Below, in pieces: positions 35,127-48,150 of a DNA stretch of 64,000 nucleotides. The position numbers and the translations under genes were made by a program. The stretch comes from Bromus sterilis (Eukaryota; Streptophyta; Magnoliopsida; Poales; Poaceae). The number at the start of each line of letters is the position of its first letter. Positions within the stretch are counted from its first letter, which is position 1. Under the pieces are notes generated by a model, which saw only the letters and a program-made list of their open reading frames with translations, was not told the origin of the DNA and did no database searches. The stretch covers positions 258,975,016-259,039,015 of the forward strand of contig OX465597.1 in the NCBI GenBank assembly GCA_950022295.1. Direction: 5' to 3'.

Positions 35127-35585
35127 CTAGTCAAAGTCATCTACGAGGCTCAGATGCATCTCATTCATCTTGGCGACGTGTGTTTTCAGACAGTAGTTCT
35201 CTTCCATCTTTGTAGATAGAAACTTACTTTCTAACTCAAATCTGGCTATTCTGAACTGCCGTATGTACAATGACTTCAGCATATCAATCATGTCAAACGT
35301 GTCCATATCATGATATAGATGACGCAAGTCTTGCAAAATGCAAACTTCTATGACACTCTTAGCCATGGCATAAGTCCTTCGACGATATTGGTAATCACTC
35401 ATTACTTTCCCGTCCATGTTGTTTACAGGAGAATTTCCCACCGGCTCTTTTGTTATGAACGAGAGGTTTGATCTCTTGAGCACACTCCTAAGGCATAGGT
35501 ACCAACTAATGAAATCTGACCCATCCTCTTTTAGTCTTTCACCACATAAGAAAGAAACCAATTCATGATATTGTGACATTTCCAT
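35127..35585 (-). pseudogene. gag fragment of Copia 1
   Basis: A 152-codon frame starts MEMSQYHELVSFLCGERLKE. It shows the Copia gag layout: a FISWYLCLRSVLKRS segment (equivalent to the F-x-x-W-Y-x-x-L-R motif), a YQYRRRTYAMAKSVIE helix, the MDTFDMIDMLKSLY segment and the RIARFELESKFLSTKMEE segment. Such proteins form the retrotransposon capsid. It stops after DDFD, whereas a full Copia gag is roughly 250-300 residues with a zinc knuckle; no knuckle is seen downstream, so the gene is truncated. Confidence 0.7.
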
Positions 35586-36640
35586 TTTCTACAAACATAA
35601 TTGCAAGGAAAAAACAATTAAGAATAGTTCAAAACAATGAGTTCATAATAATCATATTATAAATGAGCTCACACTAAAACAATCATCCCTAGAAAGTTTT
35701 AGTGATTACATGATCCAGATTCACTATCCGTCCTCGAATATCACACGGCCGGCGGATTAGTTTAAAAGGAAGACAACTACTTGTGCGGTCACATCATGCA
35801 TATGACTCGTGCTTGATCTTTCGACCTCTAGTATTCCGAGGCCATATCTACATATGCTAGGCTCGCCAAATTGACCACTGTGTTATATACTGTTTAGCAA
35901 GGCCATATCTACATATGCTAGGCTTGCCAAACCCAACCTCATGTGAGTGCCGTTGATTATGTGTGACACCCGATATGTACGGTATATCGGCCATAAGGGA
36001 GAACCTTCCAGGTGGTGCACACTTTGGTAGAATATTTGTGTTTGGTATTTGTTAAGGGATCATCTTATATAATGCTACCGTCGTGTATCCTATACTAGCA
36101 AGTTTAAGATGTTTGAACATGGTGTCACTAAGTCTACAGTGTCTCCATTTGAGTTTTTTTTATCAAGATGAACGTTTACTACCTTCTATTAACACATAGC
36201 AAAGCTATCACTACATCAAGATCAAACAAACGATAGCCCCCAATAGCAATACAAAAGTTAGACGCCTCTAGTTTGTATATTGCATGTTTTACGTGGGTGC
36301 TAGGGCTTTCATGGATAAACAGATTTTAGCCTACGAGTCAACCACAACGCTGATTAGATGATTGCCTCTATTACACCCCATATGGGGCCCTTCGTTGCGA
36401 ATTCCACATCCGCTAAAGTAAGAGAGACAGACACCCCCTAGAGGCACTTTATACGGTACAATACGCATGTCAAGCGTGGAACGTGTCTCACGTAAGCGTA
36501 CGCGTAAGGTCGGTCGGGGTCCACTTCATCAAACAATGCAACAGATATGAACAAGTGCACGTGAGAGGGTAACAATCAAAGAATCAACGCCCATATCCCC
36601 GATGTGTTCTATCCGTACGGCAATACTAAGCATAGACCTA
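35586..36640 (-). other. Untranslated leader of Copia 1
   Basis: About 1 kb between primer site and gag without a frame of note. It has a short duplication, ggccatatctacatatgct, at about 35841 and 35902, a phrase also found in BARE/Angela-type leaders. Confidence 0.5.
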
Positions 36641-36653
36641 GCTCATGATACCA
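36641..36653 (-). other. Primer binding site of Copia 1
   Basis: Minus-strand TGGTATCATGAGC, a variant of the tRNA-iMet complement, one base from the LTR end at 36655. Confidence 0.75.
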
Positions 36654-36654
36654 C

Positions 36655-38363
36655 TGTTGTGGCTCGTAGCAGAAAACAATAATATTTCTAACTACCGTTC
36701 CCATTGCCAAAGATCTATCTAGCCCTATTACCGTAACGAAAAGACTTGCAGATAACATACCTTGAAGTGTAGTCCGTTGCGCGGGAAACGTTCTCGCAAA
36801 CATGGTCGATGTAGTCGATCAAAGTTCACAGCCCCCTGGTTGTGTTAGCACCCTGCCGGGTGGAGTGCCACACGTGTAGCACCTCGTAGTAACATGGCGG
36901 AAGTAGACATCCAGAACCGGAGTTTCAGCAGCACGACGGCGTGCGTATAGTGGGGACATCCCCAACCAAGTGCAGCCTCCAAACAAGATGAATCCGCTCA
37001 AGGAAGGAGAAAAAAGGGAGAGAAAGATCAACAAAATTTATCTGTATTTTTCTTGAAATTTTCTATATAAAAAAAGCATCAACCACATCTATATATAGAA
37101 GGGAAGGGGCTATGTATGCCTGCCAACTAGCAATGTGGTACTAAACTAGTACCACATTGGCTAGCTTCGCCGTGGGCGTGGGCGTGCATGCATGCATGCT
37201 TGCATGTGGCCGCAGGCCACCCCACATGGCTAACTGGCCAAGTGGCCCATATGGGTCTTAGCCCATGGCGCCACTCCCACCCTTTTTTATTTTTATTTTT
37301 TTTATTTTTATTTTCCTTTATTTTAAAGAAAAAATAAAATAAAATAGCCATTTAATTATTTAAATTATATTTTAATATTTAATTCGTTAAATTAAATAAT
37401 AAATCATATCCAAATAAGTTTTTGAACAATTTGGAACCTCGGAACTTTTCCGTCTCCCCTCCAAAACGATTTTGGAGTTCTTTCATATATCTTCGCTAAC
37501 TTCGTTAGTTCCGAGAAGGTCTCCGATAACATCAAGCCCTTAAGTGTGTTACCCTACGGTCCGAGAACGCTCCAGTCATGACCGAGATGAGGCTACGGTC
37601 AATGATCATCAGCGAGACCTGGATGCCCATAATGACCCCTCCGCATTCCGGATATTAACACTGATTGGACCTTACGGCGTATAACATTCCCTTTGTCATC
37701 GATACTAGATAAGTCCGAGATTCGACCAATGACATCCTATGTCTAGTTCTATCTCGTTACCGACAAATCTTATTTCACTCGTTCCGTGATATTCATCCCT
37801 ATGACCTAGTCACACGCTGCGCAGCTTTATGGATGTAATCTCACCGAGTGGGCCCTTAGTATCTTTCCATTACATGGATTGACAAATCCCGCTCTTGAAT
37901 CAAAACTTCTCAACATATCTCAATGGAATACCCAAGATACACCTTTATGGCCAGCATATTTCAGTCAGGCTTTGGATTTAGGTCAAAGCATCCGAGAAGA
38001 TAGCAATTATGCATGATCTCACGGTCTAAGAAACGGTCTACTACATTCTTTAATTACAACACTGAACCTTTATGATTTGATCATGTTGCAATCCTTACAT
38101 TGGGTAATGTTAATCACGTCATTCATCCAATGAGGTGACCTCACAGCCAATTGACTTGATTGTCCATGATCACGAAACCACGATCATCAATTGACCATGA
38201 ACTAGTTATATAGAGGCTAACTAGGAACGTTGGCTGTTTCTATACCACGCATGTATCATTGTTTCACTGATACATTTCTAGCACAGTATGAAACTGGTTA
38301 TGAACTTTCTACGATATATTGGAAAAATAAAATATTATTTGCCTCTGGAGCACATATCCAACA
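36655..38363 (-). repeat. 5' LTR of Copia 1 (1709 bp)
   Basis: Ends on the plus strand in atatccaaca. It lacks a ~50-base piece near 36897 that is present at 30300-30350 of the other LTR. Minus-strand TATA-like box at 37089-37098. Confidence 0.9.
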
Positions 38364-39381
38364 AAATAACCTTTCAAGACGAAGATCACCGATCTGATGA
38401 CCGCCGATCTAAGCGAGGACGAACTAATATGAGCCGACCTGAAGACCTGCATTCGGAAGAAGGCCGATATGATCAAGGTCGACCTGAAGACCGCGGATCT
38501 GACGATCGCTGATCTAAGAAGAAGAACAAGCAAGCACAAGATCGATCTCTAGAAGGTCGAGGTTATTAGGTCGGAAGCCGCATACTCGGGGAGAGAGCAA
38601 TCGACGTCACCTAAGTGCATTCGGCCCATGAAGACACAAGACCATTCGAGCTAACCACGAGAGTTGACCTGGGGCCGGAAGGGCCCACCCGGCCCGAGTT
38701 CATCAATATATGATCCCGAGAGATCCGCGTGGCAAACAGAACATTACCAGGCCGACCTGTCAGACGCATGATGTTCCCTAGACACATCAGCTGACAGGGC
38801 GGCGGAGGCGACAAGGCGTTGAGGCAGCCGCAAGGCTAGGCGTAGACCACTCCGGACCTACATGGCAAGATTCAAAGACAAAGTAAGGCTACAACTTTCC
38901 TCCGCCTAGCACCGTAAAGGGCGTAGTCGGCGGGACCCAGTAGTTCAACAGAGGCTTACAACTGGGCCCTGGACCAACCAGAGATTACCATACTACCTTG
39001 GGCTCGGCCTATAAGATCCCCAGGGATCCCTCCTGCATGAGGGGACGACCGCATTTAGTTCACTTCACCCACCAGAGAGAGATCAAGGAGAAAGTTGTGC
39101 TTAGATCCCTCTCCCCTTCCTCTCAAATAGCTCACGGAGCATTCATTGTAGCTTCAGTTATTGCTTCTAGCTAGCTCGGCAGGACTAGGAGTGTTATCTC
39201 TACGGAGAGCCCCAAACCTGGGTACATGGTGGTGTCTCATTGTGTTTGTCCCCACTCTCGATTCCGGCACCATCGACACTCACCTCGGTTTGTCCACCTC
39301 TTTAGCCATCCCCATGGCATCTGCCGTCAAATATCGCCGACAAAGGTATCAAATACTTGCTTGATGAATGTATATATCCTA

Positions 39382-39462
39382 CTCCCCCGTCCTATAATTC
39401 TTGTCATTGTTTTAGTTGAAATTTGAACTTAAAACATGACAAGAATTAAGGGTCGGAGGGAG
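39382..39462. mobile_element. Stowaway-type MITE (81 bp)
   Basis: The ends ctcccccgtcctataattct and (complement) CTCCCTCCGACCCTTAATTCT form terminal inverted repeats of the Stowaway type, and the element is flanked by TA on both sides (39380-39381, 39463-39464). The inverted match continues inward (ttgtcat / atgacaa), so nearly the whole element is a hairpin. Stowaways are moved in trans by Tc1/mariner transposases. Confidence 0.9.
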
Positions 39463-41058
39463 TATTTTGCATTCTATGTGTAAGGCCCGATATGCGGTAC
39501 TGTTTCAGATCTAGATGTTTCCATCCAGATCCAGGGACGAAGCACATATCGGTCCCACCGCGACATATGACAATGCCATATCCCCCGGATTTCCAACATG
39601 ATATCACAACATTCCAGCTACATGGATACATCATCTCATAAAACCGGCATACAACTTCCTTAATACAATACATCAGCGGAAGATACATGTCTGAGTACAG
39701 ACTACATTCAAATGCCTAGTGGCAAAGGTAAAACACACAATTCCGGTAACCACACGGGTCCAGGCTCTCCGCCGGGATCCGCCTAACTAGTCGTCGTTGA
39801 GTCTCCACGAAGGCATCCAGAAGAAGGGTCGAGGTAGTAATCAACTACAGCGGCCGATCAAGCAAAACATAAAAGGGAAAAGAAAAGAAAGGGGTGAGAA
39901 TATATCAAACTCTTGTAACTAACTTCACACCGGTAAGATGGAGGTAGTGGTGAGGTTGTAGATGCACTAGCAATATATGAGTGGCTAACGGTCTAATTTT
40001 AGAGTAAGATGAGAACCAAGCATTCGATGAGGAATCGCCTCCCACAAGTCTTGCTATCAACTACTTACGCAAACATAACACCTATCCTATCCTTGTCCTC
40101 CTCTTCGCATCCCGAAGAAGAAGAAGCAGTGAAGGCACACACACATTGATCAAGTTATATTAAATATGATTTAGTTGATGTTATCTATGAACAAGACGTA
40201 GGTTCCAAGTCGTCCATAACCGTGGACACGACATCTTGAAAAGATTTAACCCTGCAGGGGTGTACCAACTGCCCATTACAAGGCTCCGCACGCACGCCCA
40301 TCACTCTCAGTTTCTACCCATCACAGGCAGCCATTTTATGATTTAGTCCCGAGAGATCCGAAACGACAGGTCCCTCTAGCTAACAACGAACAAATCCGGG
40401 TGGCCCCCGGGGAGTCGACACCCAATCCAAAAGCCAGCCACGCTCTCGGATCGGACTCTTCCGTGTGACGCATGTCGGATTGTCGGTAATTCTCACATGA
40501 GGCCGGGTCCTAGCTGATCAGGTGGACCAACAGGAAAACCATGTTACCACTGGCCCGGTTTGTTTTAAAGAACATCTGCTAGGAGCGACCCGATAGATAC
40601 ACACACGGTTTTCAAATGGTAAATCATCTTTGGACACCACTACAAAATTTTGGAGTTAGGTAGGTAAGAAAAGGGGACCCCATAAAATCCCACACGCGGT
40701 TAGGCATGCTCAGTCTAGGACCAATACCCGGAACTCGGATCCTAGGTGACTCGAATGGAACGAAGCGTCGGGGTGGGATAGCCTAGACCTTCCATCCTTC
40801 GTCAAATATAGTCAACATTATAATAATCATATCAGGGCGGCGGCGGGGTGCCTCGGGGTGGCGCGGTGGGAGGAGAGATATGATAGAGTATGGGTGACAT
40901 GGCGCGCCCGTTGCCCTCCGATCGTCCAATCGGACGGCCGGGAGCAGCTGGGCATGTGCTGGATGAAAAATGGGGTATTTTGGGGCAGATTGGGGCAAAG
41001 TGGAGGGGGTGGCTGCAATTTTGCCTTAGGAGAAACCCTAGAAAAGGGTGGGAGAGTG

Positions 41059-43137
41059 TGTTGGAAATGTGCCCTAGAGGCAATAATAAAATGTTATTAT
41101 ATATATTTCCACGTTCGTAATTAATGTTTATATTTCTGTGCTATAATTGCAATGACCCTGACTATGAGATTCAGAAGAAAACTCACTTGCATGTGTGGAA
41201 ATATAAACACCAAGAGTTCCTGGTTTAGCCTCTAAGACCAGCTCATGTGCTAACTGATGATTACGTTTTCTTAATCAAGGACATTGTTCTAGTAACAAGG
41301 ATGTCAGTGGCAATGGGAACATATTGTTAGCAGAACAATGATGTTGAACCGACCCCAGTATTGAATGATATACTTAGAGATCACATCGTAACTACGTTAT
41401 AAGTCATATCATGAAATGTTATCATATACGTAATTCCTTAGACCATGAGAGTATCGAGTTGCTTCACACAGGAAGACATGCTTTGGTTCTTAGATGCATC
41501 CTCCCGTAAATGGGAAGTAGTAAAATAAGTTCTGGGTATGTCAGATGGTGTGGCTAGTGACTTTGATAGTTCAAGAATGGGATTTTCTCCTTCACGATGA
41601 AGAGATATTGACTTTGGGCCGACTCGGTATGACGGTATCCATTCTAGTCTGGCCAGACGCATTGTGATTTAATCGCGGGGATACCGGAATACAATAACGA
41701 GAAATAGAGACAAACGAGGAAAGAGGATAACGAGTGGCTTGTGTTCAAGAAGTTGTTATACATGGGTGCCAAACATCTCTCCTCTAACTTAGTCATATAT
41801 CACGAAGCAAAGGGAATTGTACATGACTAAACGTAAAGGTTCACTCGAAGTTTATTCGTGTATGTGCGGGAGTCAACATGGGTGTCCATGGCTCCGCTGT
41901 TGATTATTGGCTATTGACAAAAGGCTGTTGACCTATGTCCGGAAGATGTTCTGAGTCATGTCCGCATTATACCGAACCTATTGGGTCACACACTTAACGA
42001 GTAGTAATCTGTTAGAGAACTAGGAGATGAAAAGAGAAAGGGTACCAAAATTGTTTCGGGTGGAACCGGAAGTGTTTCCGGGTAGCACTAGAAGTGTTCT
42101 AGGTTGTGCCGAATGGTTTCAGAATATTCGTGAACGGTCTCGGATGATTTCGGAACATTCAAGAAGAGTCTTGAAGTAGTAACAAGACATCCGTAATAGT
42201 CTCGGAAGATTTTGCAACATTCGGTAATAGTTGTGGAAAGGTTACGAAACATTGGGAAATTATTCCGGGACTTCTAGAAATGTTTCGGGAGGTTTCGGGA
42301 GGTTCTCGGGAGCTTATGGAAGTATCTGGAGGGTTATGGAACTCTCCAAAACACGGAAACCAAAGATAGGCCAAGTAGGAAGGTCCACAAGGCCGTAGGT
42401 CGGTGGGAAATAGACTTTACTTGGGGGCCAGGGCAAAAAGCCAAGGTCCCTAGCGTTTCCCCCCTAGACGCCGTAGTCCGCGGCGTTTCGTACTGGAATC
42501 CGTGTTGGACTCCTCCTGGTGGCCAAAACCGACTTTGGGGAGAACCCTCGCCCAAGTTGCGACCCCAGGCTTCCACCTATATATTCGTGGGCAGGGGTAG
42601 CCCCAAAGACACACCAGAAAAGCCCCAAGGCTGCCCCAGCTAAATCCCATGTGCCTCTAATTCTCTTCGGGCAAGATCGTTCTAGTCCGGACGCAGCTAG
42701 GCTCTTCTCCCTCTAGTTTCTCTCGGTGGCGTTCGTCTCTGGACGGCGGAGCTCTGCTGGATTGCTACATCGGGATGTGTGGATACCGGTAGAGGGATCA
42801 TACCTTTGATCCTTCTTCGAGGTCCTTTTTCTTCGAGGTCCTTCTTCTTCCTCGGAGATCTAGTTCGAGGGACTTGTTTGTGGGACTTGATCGGGACGGA
42901 TCGCGGGACAGATCGCGCAACGGATCGTGGGACGGTACGGGGGATCGATATCCTCGCGGTTGGGAGGTCATTGAAATTCCTAGCTGCGGGGATCTGCACC
43001 AACGTTCTTCACCAACTCTACTTCCGCTACTTCGGTTGGTGAGCCATGACCTAAAACCTTGTATGCAATCTTCTTGGATGATCTTCGTTTCTTGATTCGT
43101 AGGCCGAAAATTTTGTTTTCTACTGCGTTTACCAACA
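41059..43137 (+). repeat. 5' LTR of Copia 2 (2079 bp)
   Basis: Closes in ACCAACA. It has about 45 extra bases near 42441-42485 relative to the 3' LTR and about 18 extra near 42826. The TATA-like ctatatatt is at 42579. Confidence 0.9.
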
Positions 43138-43138
43138 G

Positions 43139-43151
43139 TGGTATCAGAGCG
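43139..43151 (+). other. Primer binding site of Copia 2
   Basis: TGGTATCAGAGCG begins one base after the LTR end. Confidence 0.9.
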
Positions 43152-44486
43152 ATCCTTGATTAGATGCATGTTTAGGTCTAGATCATATGTGTGATATGAG
43201 GCATTGATTTTCTTGTTGCTTCCCTGTCATGTGATTTTTCTATGTTTGATGGCAAGTTGAGGTTTTGCTACAAGGATTGAGTTTTCCATCGATCCATCTA
43301 TGCTGCTTTCAGTATGCTGGTTGCCTTGATCATGGTCTACATCAAACTCCTTGGATCTCATCTTAATCTCGGAATAGAAGATTTAACATGGAGGGGCTTG
43401 TGGATTTTATGAACTCAAATCCACACGGGGGTCACGCGTTGAACGAAGTTTGGCTTGTGGCATTAGTTGTTGCACGCACCCCAAACATTAAACTAGCAAC
43501 AATGAAGTATCGTGTTTGGTTTACATAGGGAACAACGTTTGCATGTAACCTGTTAATCAACCATGATAAAATTTGCAACAACCCGTGTAGATAGCGATCT
43601 AACTTGTTTTTGCAGAGTATGCATGTGATGTGGTATAGCCTTCAAGATTTGCAATGTGTTTGTATGAGGTGCTATATGATGTAATATTTATTCGCGACCT
43701 GCGTGTCGTGGTATGGCATGATGACTGGAGTCATATGATTGTCACTTAATTATGGCCTGCGTGCCAGAACTGTTTATTAGCTCGAGGAAAAGCAATAGAT
43801 AGATGCAAGGTGATGATCTACGATGCGGAGGTGGACCCCGACGCACATGCCGGAAGCTGTGGTGATGGTCCCTGCGCCAAGGACATAGTTGGTGGACACG
43901 GAGACTTCTACCACGATGACGTGAAGACAACGAAGACTTCACGAAGCAAATGGCTATACTATATCACATAATTTTATGAACTGCCTGTGATGTTTATCCC
44001 TTTGATGCACCCTTGTTTGATGCGCGTAAGTCGTATTTTATTAGGGTGATCTCTCGCAAAACAATATCAAGTTGATAGTGTTCTTCCAACTGTAACATCG
44101 TCTATACTATGTTTCACATCGGAGCAGGTCATGTCACATGGGTGCACACGGTGTGACGCATAAAAGGCGGGTGTGTTAAGGACACACTGCAATTACACTT
44201 GGTTGTCTTGACGGTTTGGATAAAAGTTTGCTATCGGAACACGCCCATCGAAAGATGAACAAGAATCACCTTTGGTGTGATTGGCAAGTTGGCCTACCGG
44301 TCCAGTCTAAGTCATCAGTGATGTCACATCAATGGCGGACGATTGGGTCGGATCTTGAATCACTCCAGCATCAATTACGAGAGATATTGATCTGAGTGGG
44401 AGCGCACTTAGTAATTAAATTGATAAATCACAAGTGCAACTTAATTATGAACAAAGTCTTAGTATTTGCATTATCGTTGTAGAATA
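43152..44486 (+). other. Untranslated leader of Copia 2
   Basis: About 1.3 kb between primer site and gag. It contains no frame longer than about 66 codons and no protein motif. Confidence 0.5.
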
Positions 44487-47400
44487 ATGGCTCGCGTTAC
44501 CACCATCCCAATTGATTTTGATTAACTGTATTATCTGGTAAAAACTTTACGATTGGTACCGTATTGTGAGGACTATCCTCAATAGTGTCGAGAATGAGCT
44601 TGTCCTATCGCAAATTTTTTATGCTCTCCCGCTGATGCTATGGATGATGTGACTTACGTCCATAATCCAAAATGCTAGAATTCCACCACAGCAAAGTGGA
44701 TTGTCTTCACCACCATGAAACCCGAACTTCGAACGTTTGGGATAGTTATGTTATATTCATGGAACTGAAAAATTCTTTTCAGTAGTAAGACAATTAATGT
44801 TGGATATAAGATATCTAGTACAATGTATGATTGTAAGCATTAGTGAAAATGTTCACTGTGCTCTAAACAAAACTGATAAGTGTGGGATCCGGAAGAACAC
44901 CGATCATATGATGATGAGAATTAAAGGAAAGGAAGTCCCAAGGATGTTAGTAAGTCTTACACGCCGGAAATTCCATGGCCTGCACCATCCTTAATGATGT
45001 GTGAGCTTTTGTGAGTAGAAGTGACATTGTAAATAGAACTATGATACATATAAAGGCAAAACGAAAGAAGACTGGAATAACCAGCTCAGAAATGAAAGTC
45101 ATACGGAGTTATCGATGAATTCATTGCTGGTCAAGAGATGTAATTCTTGGAAATCATGATTAAGCAGTTAATTGTGGATTTTGTATATTGTGATTAAACT
45201 GTTGATCACCGGAATATCACATCGATTGCATATTGTTGCAACTCGATGCAAGAAATACTATGGCCTTTATGACTAGCTAATGATGAGTTTTGACACGCTC
45301 GGGAACACGGTAAAAGGTTTACTATACCGTGTGTTGACTCTATGATTATCTTCATAATTCATTTTAGAGTTGAGTAAATTGTTACTACACTTTAGCCTTG
45401 TTGCAAAACATCATTTTGAATCATGTTTGTTGCAAGAGAGTTGTTCAAAGCTATGAATAACGTAAAGGCCATATTTCCATTATGAATAGATTGTATGTTA
45501 TGAATCTTGATAAAAATACTAAACATCTATAACACTGACGCTAAACGTCGCAAGACTGGCAGAAATACCACATAGATGTGGCACTGCCGTTTATCACAAG
45601 TGACATAACATGCATGAAGAATTTCCATAAGTGATGGACTTTCGAGTCATATGACTATGAATCACTTGACGCTTGCGATCTTTGTCTCGAAGTAATGTGA
45701 CTAAAACACCGTTGATAGGCCATACATGAATGGGCAACTAAACCATTGGTAATCATACATGATGATGTGTGTAGTCCAATAAGTGTAGTTGTGTGCAGTG
45801 GATTACCTATCTTCACTCATGAGTTGAAGTAGATATGTGGATATCTGTTCAATAGAGACATACGTCTGAAATATTTGAAATGTTCAAGGAATTTTAGAGT
45901 GAAATAGAAATTCATTGTAATGAGAAAATAAAGCTTCTGCAAATTAGATTGTAGAAAGTAATATTTGAGTTACAAGTTTAGCGAACGTCTGATGAGTTGT
46001 GAAGAAGTGTCATAACTTGCGTCTCCGGGAACACCACTATGAGTAAAGTGTTCGAGAGATGTAATCAAGCCATGTATGACACGGTAAGATCAAATATGAT
46101 GTTTATAAATTTTCCATTCTACTTATTAATGTTATGCGTTAGAGACTACGGCTTTTACACTGAAAAGAGAACCATCAAATCTGTTGAAATGAGACCATAT
46201 TAGATGTGGAATGGAAGTGTTAAAACCATATTGTCTTTTCTTAAAATTTGGGTATATGAGACATGTGTTTGACATGCTCAAAACACCAAATCAGATAAGT
46301 GCTACTTTGTTAAGGTCATTCCAAAAGGTTTGGTATTCCTCTATCACTACACAAAAGCAAAACTGTTTGCTGTTAAGAACAATGTGTTTGGAAGAAAATA
46401 GTTTCTTGCAAAAGAGTGAGTGGGAGGACAGTGCAACTTGTTAAAGATTGTTGAATCTTCAAATAAGTGCGCAGCTGAACCACACAGGTTAAAAAAACTC
46501 GTACAAACATTCATGATATGTAAGACGAGATATTATTGTTCGACAATGATAAACCTGTGATATACAAAGAAGCGTTGATGGGCCCTGACTCCGGGATTTG
46601 GCTAAATGTCAAATAATCCGAGATAGTATCCATGGAAGTAAGTCAAGTTTTGAACTTGGTAGACCCTCTGAAAGACTAAAAGTATGAAGAATATATATAT
46701 ATGGATGTATAATTGATTCGGATGAAATTGTTTTATCCATAAAGCTCAACTCGTTGGAAAATTGTTTTCTAGCAAGTTCAAACGTTGACTACGGCGAAAT
46801 AGTTTTGACCGTAGAGATGCTTTAGTCAGTTCGGGTTATATTAGCAATTACTACATATCTCATTTATAGGATATGGTAGAATGAACGTCAAAACAAAGTT
46901 CCTACACGGAAATATAACAAAGGACGTATATGTGATACGACCGGAATGTTTTGTCGATTCAAAGGATGCTAAAATAGATGCAAGACTTGGATATCTAGTG
47001 ATGGACTGAAGCTAGCACAATGGAGTTGGAATTTTCGTTATGATGAAATTGCCAAAAGAGTTTGTTTTCATCGGGAATAAACGAAGATGCTTGAATGTTC
47101 AAGAAAGTAAGTGGGAGCTGAATGATATTTCTAAAACCTTATGTAGATGACATATTGTTGATTGGAAATGATATAAATTTCTTGACACGAATAAGGACTT
47201 CATTGGAAATAGTTTTCAGTTGAAGAACTTGGGCTAATATAGCATTAGTATTGAGCACAGTGATCTATGTAGATAGTAAGTGCCTGATCATGCTAAAGCC
47301 AACATTACATGTTGACATGATACTAAAGTAGTTTAGTATGAATACGCCAAGAAGGATGTTCTTGCCGAGGTCAGGGTGAAAAGTTGTTTGCAGAAATCGG

Positions 47401-47830
47401 TGTTCATGAACACAGATAAGCAAAACACATGAATTGGATTTCACTCACCTATGTGTTTGGATTAATCATGTACACCATAATATGTAAAACGACCAGATAT
47501 GTCCAGTGCTCCAAAAGGTTGTGAGCAAGATACCAAAGTGATCAATATGTTGATCATTTGACAAACAGTGAAAAGTTAAACTTATGATAGATAAGATATG
47601 TTTCTCGGAAAATGGAGATAATGAAGAGCTCGTTGTAACAAGTTACACCAGCTGAATTTTGATGTAAACAGTTACACCAATTCAGTCTTCATACTTACTC
47701 CGACCGATTTTCGATTTTAATTGGGATTACGTGTTTCACACATAAGGCTGGCACAGTATGGAGGAACTGTGTTAAGTTAGATACTGTGGCGAATTCTATA
47801 ACAGAGGCTAAGTATATTGTTGCTTAAAGA
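44487..47830 (+). pseudogene. Decayed Copia gag-pol
   Basis: The gag start is likely the ATG at 44487 (MARVTTIPIDF), followed by SGKNFT and, after a one-base slip, DWYR near 44533-44560. The integrase C-terminal region reads TLKREPSN near 46160 and SDKCYFV at 46291-46311. Reverse transcriptase shows VKTKFLHGNITKDVYV near 46887, with the catalytic YVDD at 47140-47151 followed by ILLIGNDI. RNase H retains TVANSITEAKYIVA near 47783-47824. Stops and frameshifts separate every block, so no domain is whole. Order (gag, integrase, RT, RNase H) is that of Copia rather than Gypsy. No intact protease or integrase HHCC/DDE motif was found between 44900 and 46100. Confidence 0.85.
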
Positions 47831-48140
47831 AGTAACAAGGGAGGGTATTTTGAATCATCAGTTCATTTATGAACATGGTATGGTTTCCAGGATGCTTGAA
47901 GCTCATGGAACATTGATGAATGATTTCATGACTTATTCTAAAGGAACCAAGGTCCTGCCAAATGATTCAAACATATACAAAGCTAAACTGATAAAATTAG
48001 TGAATTTTATGATAGCGTGAAAACGCGAAGATATGCAAGATACAAACGGGCCTGAAACGTCAGATTCGATGATGAAGTCTATACCACATGCCATAGGTGT
48101 AAAGTGCTCAAGCACTGATAATATTATTGACTCTAGTGCA

Positions 48141-48150
48141 AGTGGGAGAC
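48141..48150 (+). other. Polypurine tract of Copia 2
   Basis: AGTGGGAGAC abuts the 3' LTR. Copia 1 has the same motif on the opposite strand. Confidence 0.85.

Larger units (their letters stand above)
30068..38363 (-). mobile_element. Copia element 1, gag recognisable, pol not seen
   Basis: Direct copies at 30068-31826 and 36655-38363 open TGTTG and close CCAACA on the plus strand. A minus-strand polypurine tract GCTAGTGGGAGAC lies at 31827 and a tRNA-iMet-type primer site lies just left of the right copy, so the element reads leftward. It is flanked by a perfect 5-bp duplication aaata (30063-30067, 38364-38368). The interior is 4.8 kb and keeps one gag fragment. The minus-strand LTR start (TGTTGGATATGTGC) is related to, but not the same as, the TGTTGGAAATATGCC of Angela/WIS/BARE-type elements. 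Confidence 0.9.
28157..39342 (+). mobile_element. 3' end of a Gypsy element, probably Tat lineage, split by Copia 1
   Basis: The segment left of 30068 carries an antisense Transposase_28-like ORF and ends in a polypurine-like gcttcaggggctaa before an LTR opening TGTTGTGGG at 30025. That LTR resumes after the Copia insertion at 38369 and appears to close in GCCGACA at 39342, for about 1.0 kb in total, with a TATAAG box at 39010. Tat-lineage plant elements are known to carry extra antisense ORFs between pol and the 3' LTR, which fits this layout. No second LTR copy is in the window, so the element is 5'-truncated or was cut by later events. The left boundary at 28157 is a guess from the CACTA-like end. 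Confidence 0.45.
30025..39342 (+). repeat. LTR of the Tat-like element, interrupted by Copia 1
   Basis: Left piece 30025-30067 opens TGTTGTGGGAAAGACCCCC. Right piece 38369-39342 contains a TATAAG box at 39010 and ends GCCGACA. The duplicated aaata (30063-30067 and 38364-38368) joins the two. A weak primer-site-like AGGTATCAAA follows at 39344, so a 5' LTR cannot be excluded. Confidence 0.45.

Noticed and set aside
30068..38363. Assignment of Copia 1 to Angela/WIS/BARE
   Set aside because: LTR start (TGTTGGATATGTGC) and primer-site variant differ; only a general Copia call is supported.
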